This document shows positions 54,570 to 62,400 of a stretch of DNA of 64,000 nt, in pieces. This stretch comes from Gracilimonas sediminicola (lineage in GTDB: Bacteria; Bacteroidota; Rhodothermia; Balneolales; Balneolaceae), in contig NZ_JANDBC010000002.1 in NCBI RefSeq assembly GCF_024320785.1, forward strand, positions 631,124-695,123, read 5' to 3'. Numbering within the stretch: the first letter of the stretch is position 1; each line of letters opens with the position of its first letter. Both the position numbers and the translations under genes were made by a program. The notes beneath the pieces are model-generated. The model made no database searches and had not been told where the DNA came from. It worked only from the letters and a program-made list of their open reading frames with translations.

Positions 54570-55582
54570 TGCAAAGTGGCTACGTACAGATATTACCAGA
54601 TACCCAGCAGCAACATGCCAGAGCACGGGCTGTGGATGCTTCTTTGGAAGCATCCACAGTACCTCTTTCTACACGACGCCAGGCCTACCCCGGTGTGGAA
54701 GGCGTAATTTCGGCAGCCAGCAGGTTGGTTACTAAATATACCGGCGACGAGCGCATTCGCTCACTTGCTCTCAAAATTACAAGCACAATCCGGCGACACC
54801 GGCTTACCGGACAACCCGACCTGCGAAACATTGACGCTATTGCCTCCGCCATATACAAGTGGATGGTGCGCAACGTGAATTACGTGCGCGACCCATGGGA
54901 TGTCGAGCGTATTCAATCGCCCTTTGTCACCATTACTCAGCGAGCCGGTGACTGCGATGATCATGCCATTTTAGGTGCTGCCTTGCTGCAAAGCTTAGGT
55001 ATTCAAACGGGCTTTCGCATTGTCTCGCGAACGGGACGTCACTTTGACCATATTTACGCGGTGTACCAATCACCTACCGGCTGGAAATCTTTCGATACAA
55101 CTGTGCTGAAATATCCAGGTTACGTATTTGATGAGCGGCTCATTAAAAAATCCAGGCACGTCACCAACCTGATGCCGGAAGGTTTGGGGCTTGACCCTAT
55201 TACGCTACTCACCACGGCTACAACAATGGCCAGTACCGGGATGACACTAAAAAATACCTTGTCCAGCATATTTGGAGCCAAGGATTCTGGTGAGCGCCAA
55301 ATGCGCGGAGCCCTTCGAGATCACCTCATGCAGCGAGGCGTGCAATCCGAGGTCATCAGTCTTTCCCAAAAGGATAATGCCACCCTTCAGCGCTACGCAC
55401 AGATTATAGATGAACTTGGTGCCCCGGCGGTTCAGCAACTGAATCGCTACGGGCAACTTTCCCCAGTTTGGATTACTCAACAACAAGCAGCAAATAAAAC
55501 CAAAAAAATGGGGCTGTATGCTGGTCTTGCCATTGGAACCTTGGTTCTGATTGGTGGCGGGTATATGCTCCTAAATAAATAG
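54569..55582 (+). CDS. transglutaminase-like protein with C-terminal membrane anchor
   Basis: The ATG at 54569 gives 337 residues and shares a base with the upstream stop. The transglutaminase/cysteine-protease-like core has Cys129 in RAGDCDDHAILG, His161 in HFDHIYAVY and Asp176 in WKSFDTT. A hydrophobic helix (about 312-334, LYAGLAIGTLVLIGGGYMLL) closes the protein, followed by NK. The N-terminus is MQSGYV. It could cross-link or cleave peptides at a membrane or in peptidoglycan. It is the first of seven tail-anchored genes. Confidence 0.78.
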   Translation: MQSGYVQILPDTQQQHARARAVDASLEASTVPLSTRRQAYPGVEGVISAASRLVTKYTGDERIRSLALKITSTIRRHRLTGQPDLRNIDAIASAIYKWMVRNVNYVRDPWDVERIQSPFVTITQRAGDCDDHAILGAALLQSLGIQTGFRIVSRTGRHFDHIYAVYQSPTGWKSFDTTVLKYPGYVFDERLIKKSRHVTNLMPEGLGLDPITLLTTATTMASTGMTLKNTLSSIFGAKDSGERQMRGALRDHLMQRGVQSEVISLSQKDNATLQRYAQIIDELGAPAVQQLNRYGQLSPVWITQQQAANKTKKMGLYAGLAIGTLVLIGGGYMLLNK

Positions 55583-55585
55583 ACC

Positions 55586-56008
55586 ATGAGTAAAAGTGGA
55601 TTTATCATTCCCTTAGAGGATACTGTCATTGGAGAGGAAAATGCGGTGATTGCCGTGGCCATCAGTCCCGGACTGGGCAATTGGGAAGAAACCGACCCGT
55701 GCCGGTACGCCAACCAAAGCTGTAAAGGCAAAATGTTTGGCAAGCTGAAAAGCTGCCGCCGTCAACGCGAGAAAAGTCAGGCGCTTTGCAAAGCGCACGA
55801 AGCTTCCCTTCAAAAGAAAGCCCAGTGGGAAGGCCAGCGCGAAGAAATGATGCAGGCGCTCCAGACCAATCTTACCACTACCGCTTCCCAGCAGCAGACA
55901 GCCAATTCGACCATGAAGTCGGGTATCGCTGTGGGTGGAGTTGCTCTTACCGGAGCTATTGCTTTGGCGGTTTTGATGCTGAAACGAAAAAAGAAATCTT
56001 CTAAATAA
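55586..56008 (+). CDS. small Cys-containing tail-anchored membrane protein
   Basis: The 140-residue protein starts MSKSGFII, then has DPCRYANQSCKGK and KSCRRQREKSQALC, four cysteines that could form disulfides or bind metal. A charged helical part follows. One hydrophobic helix (about 111-131) and the basic tail KRKKKSSK end the protein. No family is recognised. It starts three bases after the transglutaminase-like gene. Confidence 0.7.
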   Translation: MSKSGFIIPLEDTVIGEENAVIAVAISPGLGNWEETDPCRYANQSCKGKMFGKLKSCRRQREKSQALCKAHEASLQKKAQWEGQREEMMQALQTNLTTTASQQQTANSTMKSGIAVGGVALTGAIALAVLMLKRKKKSSK

Positions 56009-56021
56009 GCAGGCCTGTCCC

Positions 56022-56345
56022 ATGACCAAACAACCCAGCGGTTATACCAGTTTTGACCTTCTCAACCAACGAGCAGCTACCGTTTCCCAGCCCACCCAAA
56101 CCAAATTTGGCTCGGCTTTAACCTCTATCAACGACTTACTTAAGACCGCAACCGATACCGTGGTGACCATAGATGGGGTCGTCAACAAAGGCGGAAACAA
56201 GTCTGGAGGCGGACAACCGCCGGTGCTATATCCCGGCCAAGGCGCACCTGCTCCCAGCGGCTCGGGAGAGTTGATCAAGTATGCGGGCATAGCAGGAATC
56301 GCCATAGTCGGTGGGATCATTCTACTCAAAGTGCTGAAGAAGTAA
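56022..56345 (+). CDS. small tail-anchored membrane protein
   Basis: The 107-residue protein begins MTKQPSGYTS. It has a Gly/Pro-rich middle (about 50-80) and a C-terminal membrane helix (about 86-104) with a KVLKK end. It has the same layout as its neighbours but no sequence likeness beyond the ends. Function is unknown. Confidence 0.65.
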   Translation: MTKQPSGYTSFDLLNQRAATVSQPTQTKFGSALTSINDLLKTATDTVVTIDGVVNKGGNKSGGGQPPVLYPGQGAPAPSGSGELIKYAGIAGIAIVGGIILLKVLKK

Positions 56346-56347
56346 GT

Positions 56348-56617
56348 ATGCAAGCAGGACGAATTTCAACGTATTTAGACGGTGGCGTTCCAGGTGGCCA
56401 TGCCCCTATGGTATTGCCTGACACGGAAGATACTTCTTACGAGCAGCCGGATATGCAGGTCATAGAAATGGGCGAAGGCGAAGAGCCTGCGGCCAAAAAA
56501 CTATGCCAGCGACTTCAGGAGCAGCCGATTTCACTTTCGCAGTGGATTCGGGATAACCAGAACACCTTACTAATCGCAGGTGGCCTTTATGTAGGCTACC
56601 GCTTGCTAAGGAGGTAA
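56348..56617 (+). CDS. small tail-anchored membrane protein
   Basis: The 89-residue protein begins MQAGRIST. An acidic middle follows (EMGEGEEP, about 45-52), then a helix (about 72-86, LLIAGGLYVGYRLL) and a terminal RR. It starts two bases after the previous stop. No family is recognised. Confidence 0.62.
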   Translation: MQAGRISTYLDGGVPGGHAPMVLPDTEDTSYEQPDMQVIEMGEGEEPAAKKLCQRLQEQPISLSQWIRDNQNTLLIAGGLYVGYRLLRR

Positions 56618-56618
56618 A

Positions 56619-57302
56619 ATGAACGCGCAATCTGGATATATCGACACCGGACTCGGGCAGCTCAACCTGTCCAGCAATATCATAAGCTCCGAGGCTGTAG
56701 AACTTCGCATTATCGGGCGTAACCCCGCCTCGGGGAACCCGCCCAGCGGGGTTCCGTTTTCGCTTGACCTTGAAATTGAAACCTTCCGTAATTGGGCAAA
56801 AGTTCTTTTTCTACCGTTTATGGCCAGCTGGGGTCAATGTCCCGACGCCCTTGTGGTGGTTCGCTCGGAGCAGACCAGATCGGTGTTAGGCTTCCAGCGG
56901 TTCCGAACGTCGATGATGGACGGTTGCCGCGCACAGGGACGACTCGTTTTTGACCGCTCGTTTGTTCCAACCTCGGGCCATAAAGTAATTTTTGAAGTGT
57001 ACCCGGATGATGTTGATTTAAGCAAGCTACCCGCTTCAGATCTCATCGAAAAGTCAGCACCCATTTCCCTCGACCTGGACCAGAAAACCGGCGAGCAGTC
57101 CGGGGTGTATTCTCCACCCACCGAGTCGTGGTACAAGATGCCCGAACTTGGACCGGGTAACACCCTTGGGGAGGTGAATACGCTACTCAAACGGGTGATC
57201 ATTATATCGGTTGCTGGTGCGGGGCTTTATTTCTTAGCCCCCATGCTCCCTGGACTTCGGGCGGGTGTAAAAGCCTTAGCTCCTAAAGTACCTGCCGAAT
57301 GA
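56619..57302 (+). CDS. beta-rich tail-anchored membrane protein
   Basis: The 227-residue protein begins MNAQSGYIDTG. Its middle (about 25-150) is strand-rich, with SLDLEIETF, ALVVVRSEQTRSVLGFQRF and KVIFEVYPDD, and could be a jelly-roll or Ig-like domain, which I cannot prove. A hydrophobic helix (about 189-207) is followed by a short hydrophobic-basic tail, so the end is less sharp than in its neighbours. AGGAGG at 56608-56613 is a good ribosome-binding site. It overlaps the next gene. Confidence 0.65.
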   Translation: MNAQSGYIDTGLGQLNLSSNIISSEAVELRIIGRNPASGNPPSGVPFSLDLEIETFRNWAKVLFLPFMASWGQCPDALVVVRSEQTRSVLGFQRFRTSMMDGCRAQGRLVFDRSFVPTSGHKVIFEVYPDDVDLSKLPASDLIEKSAPISLDLDQKTGEQSGVYSPPTESWYKMPELGPGNTLGEVNTLLKRVIIISVAGAGLYFLAPMLPGLRAGVKALAPKVPAE

Positions 57303-57694
57303 AATCAACTTTTATACCACATACCGGTACTGCATTACACGGCATGGACGATTACCTGCAACGCACCTCGCAAAACGCCTTTAAGCTGTTTGCGGGGAAA
57401 CTTCAGAGCGCCACAAGTGGTCGTCGCGGCCAGCTTGCCACGATGGGACTCAACCTGGCCAACCTGACCACCAGTAAAGCAGGTATCACCAGGGTATATG
57501 AACAGAACGCCGGAGTCATTGACGCCTACTTCGAGTATGTGGATCTGGTGGCTCTGGCAAAGAAATTAACTACCGATGATCCTTTATCATCCTCAGCTAA
57601 ATCACCACTGATAAAGTATAGCTCTACGCTTCTGATCGGTATCACAATAGGTGTGCTTGCACATCGAACGTATAACTCAAAATCGAAGAAATGA
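57299..57694 (+). CDS. small tail-anchored membrane protein
   Basis: The 131-residue protein begins MKSTFIPHTG. A helical part (about 15-85) follows. A single hydrophobic helix (about 104-122) and the tail RTYNSKSKK end it. ATGA overlaps on both sides couple it to its neighbours. No family is recognised. Confidence 0.63.
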   Translation: MKSTFIPHTGTALHGMDDYLQRTSQNAFKLFAGKLQSATSGRRGQLATMGLNLANLTTSKAGITRVYEQNAGVIDAYFEYVDLVALAKKLTTDDPLSSSAKSPLIKYSSTLLIGITIGVLAHRTYNSKSKK

Positions 57695-58011
57695 CTCTCA
57701 GTAAAGGCGCCTCAGGACAACAGGTAATCAGGCTCCAAGCAGGATTGCAAAAAGCAGGATTTGATCTACCTCAATATGGTATTGACGGAAAATTTGGAAG
57801 TGAAACACAATCTGCCGTTATGAAAGCTCAACGTAGGTATTCTCTTCCGGTAACCGGAGAGGCCGGGCCAACACTACTTTCAAAACTGGGGGTATCCAAT
57901 GCTCAAATAAACATGAAAACAGATAAAAAAGCCATGCTGACCAAAGCTGTTCTGGCTGGCATTGCCATCGGTGCTTTAATTGTGATCGCTAAAAAAATGA
58001 GGAACCGTTGA
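57691..58011 (+). CDS. peptidoglycan-binding protein with C-terminal membrane anchor
   Basis: Residues about 3-70 form a PG_binding_1 domain: LSKGASGQQVIRLQAGLQKAG, then DGKFGSETQSAVMKAQRRY and the usual LPVTGEAGP-type turn. One hydrophobic helix (about 86-102) with the basic tail KKMRNR follows. The domain binds cell-wall peptidoglycan and is used by lysins and by trans-envelope machines. Here the anchor would fix it to a membrane. It overlaps its upstream neighbour by four bases and starts just before the ATPase gene. Confidence 0.82.
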   Translation: MTLSKGASGQQVIRLQAGLQKAGFDLPQYGIDGKFGSETQSAVMKAQRRYSLPVTGEAGPTLLSKLGVSNAQINMKTDKKAMLTKAVLAGIAIGALIVIAKKMRNR

Positions 58012-58012
58012 T

Positions 58013-59431
58013 ATGGACATCCAGAACACTCTGAGCGCCAAAGAACTGGCAAAAATAAACATCAAAGGCATCAAGATTGCCGAACCTTATGGTACACTTC
58101 TTGGGGAACCGGAGAAAAATGCCGTCATCTTTATCTGGGGTGAGAAAGGGGCCGGAAAGTCCACCTTCAGTTTAGGCCTTGCAAACGCTCTTGCACAGCA
58201 CGGTAGAGTCGAATATATACCAGCCGAAGAACATTTCGGTAAAACACTCATTGACCGAGTCAAGCGATTAAAAGCGACCCACAACAACCTGAACTTTACT
58301 AAGTGGAAATCACTCACATCGCTAAAAGAAACCCTGCTGAAAAACAGATCTGCCTTTTGCGTATTGGATTCCATTTCTGTCATTGACGCCAAAGACGCCT
58401 CCACTGTAGAACTGGCACAGTGGTGCCGCGAACAAGGCATTGGGTTCATCATGGTGGCCCATGCGACCAAAGATGGCAAGTATAAGGGCAACACCAGTAT
58501 CGCACACGAATGCGACATTGAAATTAAAGTAACCAAAGAGGGACTGGCTGAGACCGAAAAAAACCGCTATCAGGTATTAAATGCCATCGACGTTCCTTTT
58601 GGTTCGTCAGGCACTGCCGAAACTCTAAAAATTATTCCCCCGCTTACGCAAAGCCAGCATGAAGGAGTGGAAGACCAGCTATCTAATAATGAGACCTCAA
58701 CAGATGAGGAACTCATCGACTTCTTTCAGGGTGAATTTGATCTCACTAAACAGCAGGCAGCCCATTGGGCCTCAAAAAGAGGAAGCTATTTAATGAATCC
58801 CACGCACAGCGAGCCACGCGATAATCCCGTAGAGTTGCCATTTACGATCTCACTCAAAAAAATTAATACCCTCCACAAACTGCGCTCCTGGAAACGGGTG
58901 AATTCCCTGCTCGGCTCCAAAATGCCGTGTTACGCCAAACAGCATTCCGGGGAGTCCGAACGGGCAACACTGAGCATTCGCTATGTGCCCGACTACTACA
59001 ACAAACGTTACATCGTGGAGCTGCTCATTGACGGGGAGCTGAAAACCCAGATCTGCACCGAAGGGGCCAAAGGCGGATTTGCCGCTTCCTGGGCTCAGCT
59101 GGTGAAAAAGCACGGCAATCTGGAAGTGCAGATTCTGGCCCAGGATCATGCAAAGAAAGTGTTGGGCGCGCGAGAATACCGGAGGCAGGAAAAGTTGCAA
59201 GATGGCACCGCGGATTGCCCGCCAACCGGCAAAGCCAAAGCCAAGAAAACACCTAAGCGCAAACCTACTCCGCCCACCAAGAAAACCGCCAAGAAAAAAT
59301 CGGCGGTAAAGAAATCCAAACCAGCACCTAAGCCTAAAGAGCAGACGCCTCCAAAGGCTGAAGTAGACCTAGAAGCCGCCCGAAAAAGCCAGGCCAAACT
59401 CGATGCCTTTTTAGAAAAAGTCCTTAGCTAA
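58013..59431 (+). CDS. RadA/RecA-like ATPase with basic C-terminal tail
   Basis: The ATPase core has the P-loop WGEKGAGKSTF (about 42-52). A Walker B strand (FCVLDSISVID) follows, and then the RadA-like stretch IMVAHATKDGKYKGN with AHECD. These point to the RecA/RadA family that moves along or loads on DNA. A middle region (about 225-385) is unknown. A Lys/Pro-rich tail (about 405-455) could bind DNA. It lies between the membrane cassette and the giant fusion gene. A role in DNA handling or packaging is possible but not shown. Confidence 0.75.
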   Translation: MDIQNTLSAKELAKINIKGIKIAEPYGTLLGEPEKNAVIFIWGEKGAGKSTFSLGLANALAQHGRVEYIPAEEHFGKTLIDRVKRLKATHNNLNFTKWKSLTSLKETLLKNRSAFCVLDSISVIDAKDASTVELAQWCREQGIGFIMVAHATKDGKYKGNTSIAHECDIEIKVTKEGLAETEKNRYQVLNAIDVPFGSSGTAETLKIIPPLTQSQHEGVEDQLSNNETSTDEELIDFFQGEFDLTKQQAAHWASKRGSYLMNPTHSEPRDNPVELPFTISLKKINTLHKLRSWKRVNSLLGSKMPCYAKQHSGESERATLSIRYVPDYYNKRYIVELLIDGELKTQICTEGAKGGFAASWAQLVKKHGNLEVQILAQDHAKKVLGAREYRRQEKLQDGTADCPPTGKAKAKKTPKRKPTPPTKKTAKKKSAVKKSKPAPKPKEQTPPKAEVDLEAARKSQAKLDAFLEKVLS

Positions 59432-59434
59432 GCC

Positions 59435-62400
59435 ATGCCCGTAGTTAAAACAAATATCGACCAGATTACCCACCTGTCCACCGGCGACTTTGATCACTGG
59501 TTGGGCGACTGGGACTCCGACGGGATTGTCAATATTGATGATCCTAACCCGCTTACACCGGGCGATACCGCCCCGGTTTCTGAGGCCGAACTGGCCCCGC
59601 AGATCAAAGCGGTTATTGAGACCAAAAACAACTACATCCCAGCCCTGAAAAAGGTTATGAACGGCCTTATCGGGATGAATTTGGCGCTGATCGTAAAGGG
59701 GCGCATTAAAGAAGTGTATTCCACGCTCGGTAAACTCATTCGCAAGCGGTTTCCGTTTACCGAAAAGATTGCTGCCAAAGCCGGAGAAAAATATACTACC
59801 GGCCTGACCGATGTGGCAGGCTGTATGGCTATTGCCGAAACACAGGCGCAGGTCGATCAGATGGTGAAGCGTATCCTCTCGGGCGAATTAGGTGAAGTCT
59901 GGGAACACGAAGACAAATATAAACATCCGGCAAATGGCTACCGCGCTCATCATTTTATCCTTGTTGTGGACGAGCAGTATCCGGTCGAAATCCAGGTAAA
60001 AACCAAACGCATGTCCATGATTTCGGCGGCCTCGCACCAGCCCTATAAAGTGGGCCAGCTTAACGGGGCACTGCTGGAAGAACTCACCCAACTCGCGTGG
60101 AAAGCCGACAAAGGCGACACCGAATCAGCGGAAAAACTCGAACCTTATTTGGTCGATTTGGAAGCGCTTGAAACCCAGCTTACCCTTCGATCCAATCCAA
60201 GTGGAGAACTCCAGCAACTTCAGGCAGATTTTGAACGGACCATAGGAAAACTGGCTCTGGCGTTTCAGTTGGAAAAGTTTCCAGCGGAGCATAAGCAGGA
60301 AGCCCTGGAACTATTTCGGGCACACGGTCGCATCATCGGCGTCGATTTTGACGGGGTATTTAACCGAGCCACATCTAAGAAACCAACACCTGCCAAACAG
60401 CCCAAAAAGAAATCAGGCCAATCAACTTTTAGGTTTAGCGACACCGAACTTTCGGAATTTGCGCCCATCAAGCTAACCGCCTCCGAGCGTCGCAAAGCCA
60501 ACGAAGCGGCCATCGGGGTGCTTCAAAAAGAAGACCGTGCGATTACCAAATCCGATATCGACCTACTCCGCTCTTACACCGGGGCGGGCGGGTTAGGCTA
60601 CACCGAATCCACCGAGCAGTCCAAGCGGGGCTTGCTAAATGAGCACTACACCTCGTACCCCGTGGTCAAACTCATTTGGGATAAGCTTCAACAAATGGGT
60701 GTCACGGGTGGCAATATTTTAGAGCCGGGCGCTGGCGTGGGCAACTTTGCCGGATTCCTTCCCGACCGCGACAAGTTTCGGATGGTCATGATCGAACGCT
60801 CGGCCATTAGTTCCCGTATTGCGAGTCTGCTATACCCAATGCAGACCGTGCGCCACGAAAACTTTGCCGACACCGATCTTTCCCTATACAACCTGACTGG
60901 CGTGGTTGGGAACGTGCCCTTTGGGGACCTGAAAATTCATACTTCCCGCGACCCGCTGGCCCCGCTTAGCCCCCGCATTCACGACTATTTTATCCTAAAA
61001 TCCCTGGACGCTCTTAAACCCGGTGGTTTCTTGGCGGTGATCACCTCGACGGGCACAATGGATAAAAAAGACCCGTCCATTCGTCAGGCTATGATACAAC
61101 GCGCCCATTTTGTAGGGGCCTACCGGCTGCCTTCAACGGCGTTTAAAGACAACGCCGATACCACGGTAACTACCGATATTCTTTTCTTCCAGAAATATGG
61201 AGAGCATCAGGGCGACATTCATCCGGACGTGGACTCGAAACTCAACCGACTTTTTGCCCAAGAGGAGCTGATTGAAAGTCAGGTCTCCTATAATGGTGAA
61301 ACCTATACCGCTTCTTACAACCCGTACTATAAAGAACACCCAAGCCACGTGTTGGGTGAGCATATTCAGGGGCACCACGTACAGTTTTATTCCCGCATGG
61401 GCGTTAAAGGCGAGCTTTCCGAAGGCCTCATTCAAAGGGTACTTTCTGACGGACTAACTTTTCCTTACGCGCTTCCGGGCGAGATGCCGTTGTACAACAT
61501 TCCCGATGATGGGATTATGCTCGACCTTCCAAGGTCGTATCATCCGGGAAATATTGTCTTCCACGAGAACCATTTTTACGAGAAGCAGCGACGGTTTTTC
61601 AAGCGGCTTTCGCTCAAAGGCGGCTCCGGGCTGGATGCCCGCATTCGTTCGGCCTGCCAGCTACTGGACAAATACGATGATTACATCACGGCTTTAGCCC
61701 AAGAAACGGGCGAAAAAGACGCCCTCCGCGCTGAGTTCAAACAGCTGCTTGCGGGGCACATCCAGCAGTACGGGATTCCTGATGAAGACGAGGACATCCG
61801 CAAAGTGTTCAAGTTCGACAACCGGCTTTACAAACTCACGACGCTCGTGAAGCGAGATCCGCTTAACGGGGAACTGGTGCACGCCGATATCATTGACGCT
61901 GACTCCATGTTCAACCGCAACTACGTGCCCGCGGTAAAGGACTCCGACGATCTGGCCGAACTGGCGATGTTCGGACGTAGTATTGGCGAGTCCTTAGATA
62001 TTGACTTCTACCAGTCGGTGTACAAAGGGGGGACAGCGAGCAAAGAGGAGCTGGAAAAAGCGTTGGAAGATCACCCTGACTTTTACTGGAATCCGGCCAC
62101 GTCAAACCACGAATTTCGCTACCAGTACCTCTCGGGTAACGTGCGCGAGAAACTGCAACTGGCCCAGGAGCACGAGCTGGAAAAGAACATCAAGGCGCTA
62201 CAAGAGGTGGTGCCCGAATGGATCGACGTGTACAACATTACCGTGGACCCGCAGCATGTGTTTACTTACCTGCCTGCCAAAGCTATTGAAGAGTGGATCA
62301 AAGATGAAATGAACTACGACAAAGTGGAAATCGGCCTTGTCAAAGACAAAGCCGAGCTCGGCAACCGGTTCTACATGAAGCTTCGGAAATGGGGCCGTTA

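Noticed and set aside
55586-56008. Lipoprotein or signal-peptide protein
   Set aside because: The hydrophobic helix is at the C-terminus and the cysteines are not in a lipobox context.
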